Of a stretch of 64,000 nucleotides of DNA, positions 1-8,752 are shown piece by piece. The stretch is from Pontibacter akesuensis (GTDB taxonomy: Bacteria; Bacteroidota; Bacteroidia; Cytophagales; Hymenobacteraceae): NCBI RefSeq assembly GCF_001611675.1, contig NZ_CP014766.1, forward strand, positions 3,472,001-3,536,000. Reading direction: 5' to 3'. Both the position numbers and the translations under genes were made by a program. The notes beneath the pieces were generated by a model. That model searched no databases. It saw nothing but the letters and a program-made list of their open reading frames with translations, and had not been told where the DNA came from. Numbering within the stretch: the first letter of the stretch is position 1; the number at the start of each line of letters is the position of its first letter.

Positions 1-1
1 T

Positions 2-505
2 GTGATCAAAATAAACTCGCTGGAAGACAGGGAGGTGATCGATGAGTTCTACAAAGCTTCGAAAGCAGGTGTGCCGATCAAGCTGATCGTGCGCGGCATC
101 TGCTGCCTGCGTCCGGGGCGGGAGGATCTGAGCGAGAACATCACTGTGAAAAGCATTGTGGGGGAATACCTGGAGCACGCGCGCCTGTACTACTTCCATA
201 ACAACGGGGCGCCCAAAGTATACAGCGGCAGCGCCGACTGCATGGTGCGCAGCTTCGACCGCCGCATAGAGGCCCTCTTCCTGATCACGAACGAGGAGCT
301 TAAAAACGAGGCTATCCGTATTCTGCACTACAACCTGGAGGACAATCAGAACTCTTACACTATGCGCGAAGACGGCACCTACATCAAGCGCCGTAACAGC
401 GCCAACGAAGTGGCCGTGGACCTGCACAAGCTATTCTACAGCAAGAACAGCGTTGTAGAGGAAGTGGTAGAGTTGTTTCAAAGTCCGAAGGAGATCCATC
501 AATAA
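2..505 (+). CDS. ppk1: Polyphosphate kinase 1, C-terminal part (5' truncated by window edge)
   Basis: Only the last ~167 residues are present; the reading frame is open at the left edge, so the first GTG is an internal valine. The fragment matches the C-terminal phospholipase-D-like domain of PPK1, with the typical NSLEDREVIDEFYKAS and GVPIKLIVRGICCLRPG segments and the YSGSADCMVRSFDRRIEA stretch. PPK1 reversibly polymerises the ATP gamma-phosphate into inorganic polyphosphate. The gene ends in TAA just before a strong bidirectional terminator and is convergent with an exopolyphosphatase gene, so the synthesis and degradation enzymes are neighbours. The family call is firm; the N-terminal and histidine-bearing part lies outside the window. 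Confidence 0.93.
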   Translation: MIKINSLEDREVIDEFYKASKAGVPIKLIVRGICCLRPGREDLSENITVKSIVGEYLEHARLYYFHNNGAPKVYSGSADCMVRSFDRRIEALFLITNEELKNEAIRILHYNLEDNQNSYTMREDGTYIKRRNSANEVAVDLHKLFYSKNSVVEEVVELFQSPKEIHQ

Positions 506-509
506 AAAA

Positions 510-544
510 GGCCGGAGCAGTTTCAACTGCTCCGGCCTTTTTTT
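510..544 (+). terminator. Rho-independent terminator after ppk1
   Basis: An 11-bp stem GGCCGGAGCAG / CTGCTCCGGCC with loop TTTCAA is followed by seven T. An A-run precedes the stem, so it could also stop transcription from the right. Confidence 0.9.
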
Positions 545-545
545 A

Positions 546-904
546 ACCGCTCTGGGAAGTATAATAGCCAAATATAAGGGCAGCCTTGAATGGTATTTAA
601 TCTCATTGAGATAATCCGACACCCCTCATGGTACTGTCGTCGAGATGACAAGTGGGGGAATGCATCCAATTTTGGCTCAAGTGCCAAAGTATAGCCTGCT
701 TATAATTCGCTGGCTGCTGCATTTGCCCCTGTAGGGCAGTGTAGTCAGAAACTCCACTTTCACGCTACGTCACGAATCTAAAAATTCGCGGCAGATATTA
801 AATTGTAATTAGAGGCTTTTGCTGCAAGTATGGCGAATTGCCTTACAAATGAAAAGCCCTTTGGAAGAGGCAGGTTGAATGTAGCGAGTTATACTTGGCA
901 GTCT
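546..904. other. Intergenic stretch between convergent ppk1 and ppx
   Basis: No convincing gene. It holds two AAGTATA-type motifs (near 558 and 687) and, at about 634-656, a fragment resembling the right end of the interspersed repeat at 28381-28460. A plus-strand ORF from 830 runs antisense into ppx and has no recognisable product. Confidence 0.5.
634..656. repeat. Partial copy of interspersed intergenic repeat (right end)
   Basis: CTGTCGTCGAGATGACAAG followed by TGGG closely matches the right end of the copy near 28438-28460 (CTGTCGTCGAGATGATAA, then a G-rich end). No left half was found here, so this is a remnant or a chance match of moderate length. Confidence 0.4.
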
Positions 905-1804
905 TTAGCTGATCGTTGTAATAACGAAACGTTCGGGGTGATGCTGCTCGTACAGAGCGTGCAGCATGCCGTCTTTCAGGCCCACGTTTGGCACGATCAT
1001 ACTTTCCAGCTTCGCCCACTTCATGGCAGAGAGGTAGATCTCAGCGGCCGGCACAATTACGTCGGCGCGATCTGGGTTGAGTAGCAGGTCGGTGATGCGC
1101 TCGTGCATGCTCATGTTGTTCAGGCGGGCAGCTACTTCCTCTATCTGCTTTCGATAAATGGGTTTGCCGGTTATCTTGCCTGCCAGTTCAAAAATTTTGT
1201 TGATGTTGCCGCCGGTACCGATGGCCCGCGAGAGGTGGTACTTTTTAGAATTATCCTCGATCCAGCTTTTCATCCTTTCCCAGAGTACCACCGAGTCCTG
1301 GCCCTGCATGTGGCGGATAGAGCCCTGTTCAAACGACTGCGACGCCATTTTCTCACGGTTCACATAGATGTTAAACTCGGTGCTGCCACCACCCACGTCG
1401 ATGTGGAGGTAGTTGCGCTCATCCAAAAAACTGAAAATAACCTTGTTGATCAGGTAAGCCTCCGTTTCGCCGTCGATCACCTGAATGTCGAAACCAGTCT
1501 CCCGCCGCACGCACTCCAGAATATCCGGTGCGTTCAGGGCAGAGCGCATGGCAGAAGTAGCGCAGATCATGTAGTGATTTACCTCGTGCACATCGAGTAG
1601 CAGCTGGAATGCCTTCAGCAGCTTGACGAACTTGTGTACCTTGCCTTCGCTGATATAGCCGTTGTTGAACACATCCTCCCCAAAACGGATGGGATAACGC
1701 ACATATTCAACTTTTTTAAAGATTACGTTTCCGTTCTGGTTCAGTACGCTGGAGATCTGGCATCTCACTGCGTTAGACCCAATGTCAATAGCAGCTAACT
1801 TCAA
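905..1804 (-). CDS. ppx: Exopolyphosphatase, Ppx/GppA family
   Basis: A 299-residue Ppx/GppA phosphatase of the ASKHA fold. Visible motifs are the phosphate-1 loop DIGSNAVR (7-14), ATSAMRSA (82-89) and the phosphate-2 loop DVGGGSTEF (136-144), with the later GTGGNINK segment. It should remove terminal phosphates from polyphosphate or hydrolyse pppGpp; the short form has only the two ASKHA lobes, without the C-terminal HD extension of long Ppx proteins. It is convergent with ppk1, supporting a polyphosphate role. The first codon is TTG at 1804; no in-frame ATG lies near the DIGSN motif. A M23 peptidase gene lies 112 bases upstream on the same strand. Confidence 0.88.
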   Translation of the reverse strand: MKLAAIDIGSNAVRCQISSVLNQNGNVIFKKVEYVRYPIRFGEDVFNNGYISEGKVHKFVKLLKAFQLLLDVHEVNHYMICATSAMRSALNAPDILECVRRETGFDIQVIDGETEAYLINKVIFSFLDERNYLHIDVGGGSTEFNIYVNREKMASQSFEQGSIRHMQGQDSVVLWERMKSWIEDNSKKYHLSRAIGTGGNINKIFELAGKITGKPIYRKQIEEVAARLNNMSMHERITDLLLNPDRADVIVPAAEIYLSAMKWAKLESMIVPNVGLKDGMLHALYEQHHPERFVITTIS

Positions 1805-1916
1805 ATTTTGCAGTGTTTTGTTTCGTGTTAATGTAAATATAGCTAATTAATCAGAATGAGGAAGCAGAAACGGGCAAGGGAATAGCCGCAAGCTGAACAC
1901 AGAGTGTGCAAATTTT

Positions 1917-3275
1917 TTAGCGCACGCTCACTTCATCCACGGAATTGATCCACCCCAGCTGTCCCGATGCATCGCGCACGAACGCATAATTGTTGTAGCG
2001 CCCAAGTATGGCTATACTTGCTCCGGCGCTTAGCTGTTGCATGGCGGCAGCCGCTGGATGGGCATCCTCCAACAGGTCAGTTGCTGCGGTTAGCTGCTCC
2101 TGCCTCACAGGCCTGGTAGCGGGCTCTGTTATGCTGCTCGCAATGTAAGCTTCGGCGCCGGTTGGCAACAGCACCCGGTACCAGTTTGCGGTGCCCCCGG
2201 TAACCAGCAGGGGCGTGTGCCGGGGCAGCTCCTGGTACACAGCTGATTTTGTACTTGGCTGCAGCCGCACATTCCCGCTCTTTGCTGCTACCCGAACCCA
2301 GTTGCCTAGCAGCGCAGTATCCAGTTGTACTGGCTGCAGTTTAGAGGCTGATTGGTGCACGTAGGGGTAGGGGTTTGTGGCGCCCTGGCCATAACGGTAA
2401 ATGCCGAAGTGCAGGTGCGGTCCTGTTCCTTTGGCGTTACCCGTATTGCCGATCAGGCCGATGGTGTCACCCGCCTGCACGCGTTGCCCCGTCTGCACGA
2501 GTTGGCTGTCGAGGTGCGCATAGTATAAGCTCTGCCGGCGGGCAGGGTCTGTAAGCCAGATAACCTTACCGCCACGCGGGGTGGTGCTAACACGGCTGAC
2601 GACACCGGCGGTGGCGGCAATGGCCGGTGCCCCGCGCCTGGCGAAAACATCAATACCCTCGTGCCGTCTCACCCCGGCATCGCGCGGGTCGCCCCAGATG
2701 CTGGCGATGTTCCGGCTGCTCTTATCGGCCACCGGGAAAGCGAGCGTGGGCTCAGATTGAATGGTGAGGGTATACTGGCCGCTGCGCAGCAGCTCCGGCT
2801 GCACCCGAAGGATATGCTGCTGGTCATTTCTTACTTCGTAAGATAGGGTAGCTGTGCTGGAGTCGGCGGCTGCGACATGGGTGGCGTTCCCACCACCGGC
2901 CTCAAACAGATCCAGGAACACATCCAGTTGCTCCCGCGCCTTTAGCTCCAGGTTCACGATCAGGCGCTGCCCCCGCTGCCCCTCAATCCTGTACCCGAGG
3001 GCCCGGGGCTTGTCTGCGGCAAAATAACCCGTTTCTTTGAAGGGCAGGGTTACCGTGATGGAATCCTGCAGCGCCTCCTGGGCTTCCTGCAGCCACTGCT
3101 GCCCCAGGGCGGTTTCGTGCAGCTTGGCATCTCTAAGTTTAGCCGCATACTTTTCGTGGGGCGTCTGGTTTTTGAACACACCGCGTAGCGTCTGCTCTTT
3201 GCCGCAACCGGCAAGTATAAGCAGTGGCAAAATGTAAATTATGTAGTTGATGAAGTTGCTTCGTCGCATTCCCAT
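1917..3275 (-). CDS. M23 family metallopeptidase lipoprotein with SH3-type repeats
   Basis: A predicted periplasmic or surface lipoprotein endopeptidase acting on peptidoglycan cross-links. The N-terminus has a hydrophobic segment ending in the lipobox LAGC (Cys24 counted from the ATG chosen here). The LytM/M23 domain covers roughly 190-300, with HEGID (His205, Asp209) and PHLHFG (His287, His289) as zinc and catalytic residues. About 150 residues after the signal form an unassigned beta-rich region, and the last ~130 residues look like two bacterial SH3 modules that would bind cell wall. The longest frame starts with TTG at 3290; ATG at 3275 or 3269 fits a signal peptide better. Two AAGTATG/TATACTT motifs face each other inside the 3' part (2004-2020). 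Confidence 0.85.
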   Translation of the reverse strand: MGMRRSNFINYIIYILPLLILAGCGKEQTLRGVFKNQTPHEKYAAKLRDAKLHETALGQQWLQEAQEALQDSITVTLPFKETGYFAADKPRALGYRIEGQRGQRLIVNLELKAREQLDVFLDLFEAGGGNATHVAAADSSTATLSYEVRNDQQHILRVQPELLRSGQYTLTIQSEPTLAFPVADKSSRNIASIWGDPRDAGVRRHEGIDVFARRGAPAIAATAGVVSRVSTTPRGGKVIWLTDPARRQSLYYAHLDSQLVQTGQRVQAGDTIGLIGNTGNAKGTGPHLHFGIYRYGQGATNPYPYVHQSASKLQPVQLDTALLGNWVRVAAKSGNVRLQPSTKSAVYQELPRHTPLLVTGGTANWYRVLLPTGAEAYIASSITEPATRPVRQEQLTAATDLLEDAHPAAAAMQQLSAGASIAILGRYNNYAFVRDASGQLGWINSVDEVSVR

Positions 3276-3446
3276 AGAATTGTGCTGCAAGTATACTATG
3301 GCTTGTATAACAGTTAATTACTTAAAATGATGCCTTTTGTTCTTAATTTATACTTCAACTGTCAGCGGATAGAGGCAATTGAGGCAGTTGTATTAAACGA
3401 AGGTGGCCGCGGCACGTAAACAGAAGGGAATCAAAGGGACAGTAAG

Positions 3447-4289
3447 ATGAGAAAGCCAAAATGGAGAAGTATGCGCCGTAAATTAAGCCGCAGCCTGTTG
3501 CCGTTGTTCGCACCGCTCGTGCTTACGCCGCTGGCAACACCTGCCAACACAGGCGCATCGATGCCTGCTCCGAGCAATAGTCAGCTCAAAAAGAAGATGG
3601 CCACTATTAAACTCCTGAAGTTTAACCAGGTAGCATATAACCTGTATGCGCACATGAAGCTGCAGGATAGCGGGATGAACTTTGAGGTGTTTGACAAAGC
3701 GCTAACGGGCTACTACAACATGAAACGAAACGGTGAGATAGCTGATAAGCCCTACATCACCATAGTAGACTTTACCAAATCATCTAACACCAAAAGGCTG
3801 TGGGTGGTGGATGTGGAGAAGAAAGAGCTTCTTTATAATACCTACGTATCGCATGGGCGAAACTCGGGGCAGGAGTTTGCCGAGACTTTCTCGAACGAGA
3901 ACAAATCGTTTATGAGCAGCATCGGCTTCTACGTAACTGAGAACACCTACTATGGCAAGCACGGCCTGTCGCTGAAGCTGGAGGGATTGGATAAAGGCTT
4001 TAATACCAACGCCAAAGACCGCAGCATTGTAATGCATGGGGCCGAGTATGCCACCGAAGAATTTATAGCGCAGGCAGGTCGTTTGGGCCGAAGCCTCGGT
4101 TGCCCGGCCATTCCGATGGAGGACCATGAGGAGATTATCGGGAAAGTTAAGGGCGGTACAGCCATGTACGTGCACGCGGCTTATGACGAATACACATCCC
4201 AGTACCTCGACCACATGACGGCCATGGCAGAGCTTGTGAATGAGAATAACGAAAACAAGAAGGACGTACTCCCGGTAAGTCAGGGTTAA
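3447..4289 (+). CDS. L,D-transpeptidase catalytic family protein (YkuD_2 type)
   Basis: A 280-residue exported protein with a basic, hydrophobic signal region (about 1-35). The catalytic signature is VMHGAEY (His197) plus GRLGRSLGCPAIP (Cys219), typical of the murein L,D-transpeptidase catalytic family common in Bacteroidota. The expected role is formation of 3-3 peptidoglycan cross-links or attachment of proteins to the wall, through a Cys acyl-enzyme. It faces a thioredoxin-fold gene and the two stop codons overlap by four bases (4286-4289), so no terminator fits between them. The M23 peptidase is divergently placed upstream, making a small cell-wall pair. Confidence 0.85.
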   Translation: MRKPKWRSMRRKLSRSLLPLFAPLVLTPLATPANTGASMPAPSNSQLKKKMATIKLLKFNQVAYNLYAHMKLQDSGMNFEVFDKALTGYYNMKRNGEIADKPYITIVDFTKSSNTKRLWVVDVEKKELLYNTYVSHGRNSGQEFAETFSNENKSFMSSIGFYVTENTYYGKHGLSLKLEGLDKGFNTNAKDRSIVMHGAEYATEEFIAQAGRLGRSLGCPAIPMEDHEEIIGKVKGGTAMYVHAAYDEYTSQYLDHMTAMAELVNENNENKKDVLPVSQG

Positions 4290-4843
4290 AATACACGCCA
4301 CTTGATGCCGCACCCAATAGCTTGTGCCTGTTGCTCTGGCACGACCTGCCCGGCAAGCAGCGCATCCAAGGCTGCTGCCACGTCTTTGCCCGTGGCTTGT
4401 TGGGCGTTGCCTGGCCTGGAGTCGTCGAACTGGCCGTGGTAGGCGAGGTTTAGGTTGCCATCATACACGAAAAACTCAGGTGTGCATTCGGCGCCGTACG
4501 TACGCGCCACCTGCTGTGTTTGATCGTAGAGGTAGGGGAACGGAAGCTGCACGCGTTGGGCCAGCTCTTTCATCTGCTGCGGTCCGTCCTCCGGGTATTG
4601 GTTGACGTCGTTGGAGTTGATAGCCACAAACGTTACCCCCTGCGCTTTGTACTTGTTGGCCAGTTGCACCAGTGCCGGCAGTATGTGCTGCACGTAGGGA
4701 CAGTGGTTGCAGATAAACATAAGCACCGTTGCCTGCTGCGAGGCGACATCCCCCAGCGAAACGAGTTTGTCAGAAACAGTATCCAGAAGGGCGAAGTTGT
4801 GTGCTTTGGTGCCAAGAGCTACCTGTGTTGCTTGCTGTGCCAT
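4286..4843 (-). CDS. Thioredoxin-fold family protein (AhpC/TSA-like redoxin)
   Basis: A 185-residue cytosolic-looking protein without signal peptide. It has the redoxin pattern GTKAHNFALLDTVSDK, then FICNHCPYV with a CxxC pair (Cys45, Cys48), INSNDVNQYPEDG and CTPEFFVYD with the cis-proline. A conserved C-terminal GCGIKW segment is typical of this thioredoxin-family subgroup. It probably reduces disulfides or peroxides; the exact substrate cannot be told from sequence. ATG start at 4843. Confidence 0.85.
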   Translation of the reverse strand: MAQQATQVALGTKAHNFALLDTVSDKLVSLGDVASQQATVLMFICNHCPYVQHILPALVQLANKYKAQGVTFVAINSNDVNQYPEDGPQQMKELAQRVQLPFPYLYDQTQQVARTYGAECTPEFFVYDGNLNLAYHGQFDDSRPGNAQQATGKDVAAALDALLAGQVVPEQQAQAIGCGIKWRVF

Positions 4844-4999
4844 GGGTTTACGCTGTTAGGAGGTGAATTGCTACGAGACTATCAGTAACTAAGATAAGCT
4901 TTTACCGGAAGATAACAAACAGGTGGCGTGGTTTGTGGTGGAGACAAGTTCCGTTTCACGGCATGTACACACGTCTAATAAATTTCCGCCCGCGGCTCG

Positions 5000-6142
5000 T
5001 TATTCCATCACATAGGCATAAGGGTAAAGCAGTACGCGCCAGGTTTGGCCGCCATCCATGGTTTTGTATAACACCTGACCGCCGGAGGCAATGCCACGAA
5101 GTTCATCTACAAACTGAATGTTCTGCAAAGCGAAGGGAGTTGGTATGTTCGATGCGAATGTCCAGTTCTTCCCACCGTCAGCAGACTTGTAAAGTGAGTT
5201 TGCCGCCAGCGCGAAACCTGTTTCCTCCCCAAGGAAATGCAGGTCATCAATGCTCCTGTTTTGGAACTGGCTGATGATGTTTTGCCAGGATTGGCCCAGG
5301 TTGTCGGTGAAATACACCTTCTCCTGGCTCTGGACGATGACGTTTGTTTTGCTGATCATGAACAGCCGTGTCATGCGCTTACTATCGTCAAGCAAAACAG
5401 GCGCTGTCCAGGTTAATCCCCCATCATTCGTAAAGCTAACGTAGGCATTGTCGTAGTTATCCCACCTGTTTGAGGAGTAGGCTACTGTTTGCCTGCTCAT
5501 CAGAAAGCCACCCATTTCGGCATCAAAAAAATCAACTACTCCGTAAGCCGCGTTCTCATAGGAGTGCAACTTTATACTTTCTCCTGTTTTTGGGTTAAGC
5601 TGAAACAAGCTTATCTCAGGCTTTCTAACCAAGTAGGGAAGGTTGTCATCCGGCCAGCGCTGGTAGATTATAATAGCCCTGTCTTCACTAAAGAGCGCAC
5701 CTCTGTCACTCCAGTTAAAATACGCTTGTGGTTTTTCAACTGCTATGTCGGACTCAAAAACATAGGATTCCCAGGATCTGCCATAGTTGCGGGACACCAG
5801 CATATTTGAAAACCTCTTATCCGATTGGTGCACATAGGAATAGGCTACCAAAGTATTGGGACCGAAAAATTTAAACACGGCCGCTTCGCCCGGAAGCTGC
5901 GGCAGCTGCCCGAGCGTCTGAAAAGACTTAAAATCGTTTTCTGTGTAGAAGCTATGGTTGCTGCCTACCCCAATAATTTTGCCATCGGCTGTTAAAAACG
6001 GATCTAGTTGATTACTGGATATCAGCAAGCCAATTTCTGGATTCACAAGTGGCTTAACCTCTACTTTTCCTATAAGCGATGTTTCTTTGTCGCCGCAGGA
6101 AAGTATTGTGAGACAAAGGAATAGTAGTACTGGGTATCTCAT
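5000..6142 (-). CDS. Lipoprotein with BNR/YCF48-like beta-propeller repeats
   Basis: A 380-residue lipoprotein: signal peptide ending LTILSC (Cys16). It contains repeated Asp-box-like motifs, TNDGGLTWTAP, TDNLGQSWQN, SADGGKNWTF and MDGGQTWRV, spaced as in sialidase/YCF48-type propellers. These motifs are structural and do not by themselves show glycosidase activity; no sialidase arginine triad was identified. The start codon overlaps the stop of the upstream gene in TAATG, so the two are probably translationally coupled and may act as a lipoprotein/outer-membrane pair. Function unknown. Confidence 0.7.
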   Translation of the reverse strand: MRYPVLLFLCLTILSCGDKETSLIGKVEVKPLVNPEIGLLISSNQLDPFLTADGKIIGVGSNHSFYTENDFKSFQTLGQLPQLPGEAAVFKFFGPNTLVAYSYVHQSDKRFSNMLVSRNYGRSWESYVFESDIAVEKPQAYFNWSDRGALFSEDRAIIIYQRWPDDNLPYLVRKPEISLFQLNPKTGESIKLHSYENAAYGVVDFFDAEMGGFLMSRQTVAYSSNRWDNYDNAYVSFTNDGGLTWTAPVLLDDSKRMTRLFMISKTNVIVQSQEKVYFTDNLGQSWQNIISQFQNRSIDDLHFLGEETGFALAANSLYKSADGGKNWTFASNIPTPFALQNIQFVDELRGIASGGQVLYKTMDGGQTWRVLLYPYAYVME

Positions 6143-6798
6143 TATCTTAGCAAGTAGGCGTAGCCGAGGGATATGGTAAGGGAGTTGAAGTTGAAAGACT
6201 GCTTTGGATTGATGATAAATCCCTGCTCCATTGCCTCGTTTAGTATATCAGGGTTCACGCTCAGGCTTGGACTGAAGAACTCATGATCAACCTTGAAGTA
6301 CACATGCTCCATACTTGCCATCAGGCCTACAGTGGTAGAAAAAGCCTTTCCCTTAAAAAGATCACCTGAAGTTGCCGTCGTCGACGTGTTGGTAATGGGG
6401 TTGAAGTTGTGTGTTTCAGAATAGTAGTTTGACAACCAGTTGTGGTCCAGCCTTACCAAAGGAGAAACACGAAATTCATTTTTTCGAAGCAGTACATATT
6501 GCAACTCTACACCTGCTTTCCAGGTTCTGATGTGCTCCGTGACAGAATTGACTTCCTCGATTTCTTTGTAAAACCATTTCAATCCTGCGGTTGGTTTGAT
6601 GTAGAACCTGTCAGCCACCACAGCTACGGACGGGCCAATGCTGGCGCTCAACCCCAGAACAAATATTTCTTTTAAATCCTTGTTGGTGGGCAAGGCTGCT
6701 CCGAAGTCGGCTTCAATTTTAAATTTGTGTTGGCTTTGTGCGGCTTTGCCTGAGAGCAAAAATGCGAGCAAAAGTACTGTGCTTATTTTACGATACAT
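6142..6798 (-). CDS. Probable outer-membrane beta-barrel protein, function unknown
   Basis: The longest frame begins at 6858, but the ATG at 6798 gives a clean signal peptide (MYRKISTVLLLAFLLSG, cleavage near AAQSQ), so it is preferred; mature protein about 200 residues. The sequence alternates polar and hydrophobic residues with glycines and aromatic ends (SLGYAYLLR at the C-terminus), as in porin-family/OmpA-like barrels of Bacteroidota. Coupled to the downstream Asp-box lipoprotein. No enzyme motif seen. Confidence 0.6.
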   Translation of the reverse strand: MYRKISTVLLLAFLLSGKAAQSQHKFKIEADFGAALPTNKDLKEIFVLGLSASIGPSVAVVADRFYIKPTAGLKWFYKEIEEVNSVTEHIRTWKAGVELQYVLLRKNEFRVSPLVRLDHNWLSNYYSETHNFNPITNTSTTATSGDLFKGKAFSTTVGLMASMEHVYFKVDHEFFSPSLSVNPDILNEAMEQGFIINPKQSFNFNSLTISLGYAYLLR

Positions 6799-7240
6799 CT
6801 GTAATCGTTTCTTTTTTGTATTGGCTAAAAGGGGAGTGGTGTTGCTACCGTTTAGCATTTGGCAGCTGTATTGGCAATTAGCAGGATGTGGAATTTAGTC
6901 GCAAAAGTAAAGTCTGGTTTAATAGGAATATTCCGCTCAATATAAAATGCTGTAGTTGATCCAGCCAACACATAAGTATGGATGATCCGAATTTATTCTC
7001 GCTTCGATTTTTAGCCAATATGGGGTTCTTAGCTATTGCATACTTTTTTAAGTTCCTGCCCCTAAGCAACCTGTTTAAAGTTTTCCGCGAGGGAAGAACG
7101 TTGAAAGTATAGGTGCTGAATCCGGCTTAAATATAGGGAAAGGAATTTATATAGCGTGTTACTTCTTTCCCGAACGCAAAAAAGTATGACCCATGCCTGA
7201 GCCATACTTTCGTGAAAACTATACTTGCCCCTACGGCCGT
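6799..7240. other. Intergenic stretch upstream of the OMP gene and downstream of malQ
   Basis: Contains the promoter region of the OMP/lipoprotein pair (not resolved) and the malQ terminator at 7178-7210. A 63-codon minus frame at 6878-7069 has no recognisable feature and is not called. Confidence 0.5.
7178..7210 (-). terminator. malQ: Terminator of the treZ-malQ operon, built from an AAGTATG inverted pair
   Basis: On the minus strand AAAGTATG pairs with CATACTTT, with further wobble pairs towards the loop, followed by a run of six T. It lies 30 bases after the malQ stop. The stem consists of the recurring AAGTAT motif and its complement. Confidence 0.7.
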
Positions 7241-8752
7241 TTACCTACCGTACAAGTTAGCTAATTGCTGCAGCTCTTTGATGTGCTCTTTACTGAACTG
7301 CTTTGGCTGCAGGCGCCACTCCCAGTTACCCGATCCGGTGGAGGGTTTGTTCATGATGCCTTCCTTACCGAGCCCCAGCACGTCCTGCACGGGCACCACC
7401 GCCAGCTGCGAAACGGACATATACGCCAGCCACACCATCACCTTTGCCGCGTTTTCATCTGTCAGGTCGTGGTAGCTGTACCGGCTGAAGAGTTTTTTAT
7501 CCTTGGCAGGCGCTTTTTCGAACCAGGCGCGCACGGTGCTGTTGTCGTGGGTGCCGGTGTACACGATGCTGTTGCGGGTGTGGTTGTGCGGCATAAATGA
7601 GCTTTCAAAAGCATGCTCATCCCCCACAAAGGCAAACAGCAACACAATCATGCCTGGCAGGTCGAAGTCATGAATGAGATCGCGCACCGGTTGGTCTATG
7701 TCGCCGAGGTCCTCGGCCACGATCGGCATCTCCGGGTACTTCTGCTGCACAAGACCAAGTATCTCCTTTCCTGGTGATTCTTTCCACTTGCCGTTCTCGG
7801 CGGTTTCGTCTTTTGCCGGCACCTCCCAATAGGCCGAGAAGGCCCGGAAGTGGTCGAGGCGCAGAATGCCGAACAGCCGCAGGTTGTGGTCGATGCGGTC
7901 GATCCACCAGTCATACTCCTGTTTTGCCATGGCTTTCCAGTCGTATACCGGTGTTCCCCAGAGCTGACCTGTTTCGCTGAAGAAATCTGGCGGCACTCCT
8001 GAAACTGAAGTAGGCATCCCCTCATCGTCCAGCTTGAAGAGGTGCGGATGGCTCCATACATCTGCGCTATCGTGGCTCACGTAAAAAGGCATGTCCCCGA
8101 AAAAGGTAATGTCCTTGCTATTGCAATAGCTTTTGAGCTTTTCCCACTGGCGGTAAAAGATGAACTGCATAAACATCTCAAACTCCACCTGCTCGCTAAG
8201 CTCCTCAGCCAGTTCCTTTACCGCCTGCTTTTCGCGGCGCTTTATCTCCTTGGGCCATTCCACCCAACTCTTGTGCTCGAAGTTTTTCTTGAAAGCCACA
8301 AAGTTGGCAAAGTCCTGCAGCCACAGCTTCTGCTCTTTCTGAAATTCTGTAAAATCTTTCCAAAGCCCATCCGGAAGCTCATCGCTGAAGTACTGGTAGG
8401 CCTTTTGCAGCAGAGCGATTTTATACTTGCTCACCTTTGCAAAATCTACACGGGCATCATCAAACTCCTCTTCATGCTTCAGGTCCTGCTTGTGCAGAAG
8501 CCCTTCCTCTACCAGCAGTTCCGGGCTCACGAGCAGCGGGTTGCCAGCAAAGGCCGAGTGGCTACTGTAAGGCGAGTTGCCGGAGCCGATCTCGGTAGGA
8601 TTTAGCGGCAAAATCTGCCAGTAGCGTTGCCCCGCCTCCTGCAGTTGGTCAGCAAACTTGTAGGCCTCGGGGCCGAGGTCGCCAATGCCGAAGCGGGAGG
8701 GAAGGGAGGTAATGTGGAGCAGAATGCCTGCACTGCGTTTCTTTATAATCAT
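7241..8752 (-). CDS. malQ: 4-alpha-glucanotransferase (amylomaltase)
   Basis: A 504-residue GH77 enzyme: moves alpha-1,4-glucan segments between chains, releasing glucose from maltotriose and similar oligomers. The start ATG at 8752 overlaps the treY stop in ATGA; the longer frame to 8902 only extends inside treY. MIIKKRSAGILLHITSLPSR at the N-terminus is standard for MalQ, as are the catalytic segments GILRLDHFRAF (Asp nucleophile), IVAEDLGD (Glu acid/base) and YTGTHDNSTVRAWF. It is the last gene of the operon treZ-GH57-treY-malQ and is followed by a terminator. It would recycle short maltodextrins left by TreY/TreZ and GlgX. Confidence 0.95.
   Translation of the reverse strand: MIIKKRSAGILLHITSLPSRFGIGDLGPEAYKFADQLQEAGQRYWQILPLNPTEIGSGNSPYSSHSAFAGNPLLVSPELLVEEGLLHKQDLKHEEEFDDARVDFAKVSKYKIALLQKAYQYFSDELPDGLWKDFTEFQKEQKLWLQDFANFVAFKKNFEHKSWVEWPKEIKRREKQAVKELAEELSEQVEFEMFMQFIFYRQWEKLKSYCNSKDITFFGDMPFYVSHDSADVWSHPHLFKLDDEGMPTSVSGVPPDFFSETGQLWGTPVYDWKAMAKQEYDWWIDRIDHNLRLFGILRLDHFRAFSAYWEVPAKDETAENGKWKESPGKEILGLVQQKYPEMPIVAEDLGDIDQPVRDLIHDFDLPGMIVLLFAFVGDEHAFESSFMPHNHTRNSIVYTGTHDNSTVRAWFEKAPAKDKKLFSRYSYHDLTDENAAKVMVWLAYMSVSQLAVVPVQDVLGLGKEGIMNKPSTGSGNWEWRLQPKQFSKEHIKELQQLANLYGR

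Noticed and set aside
6878..7069. 63-codon minus ORF upstream of the OMP gene
   Set aside because: No signal, domain or ribosome site; lies in a probable promoter region.
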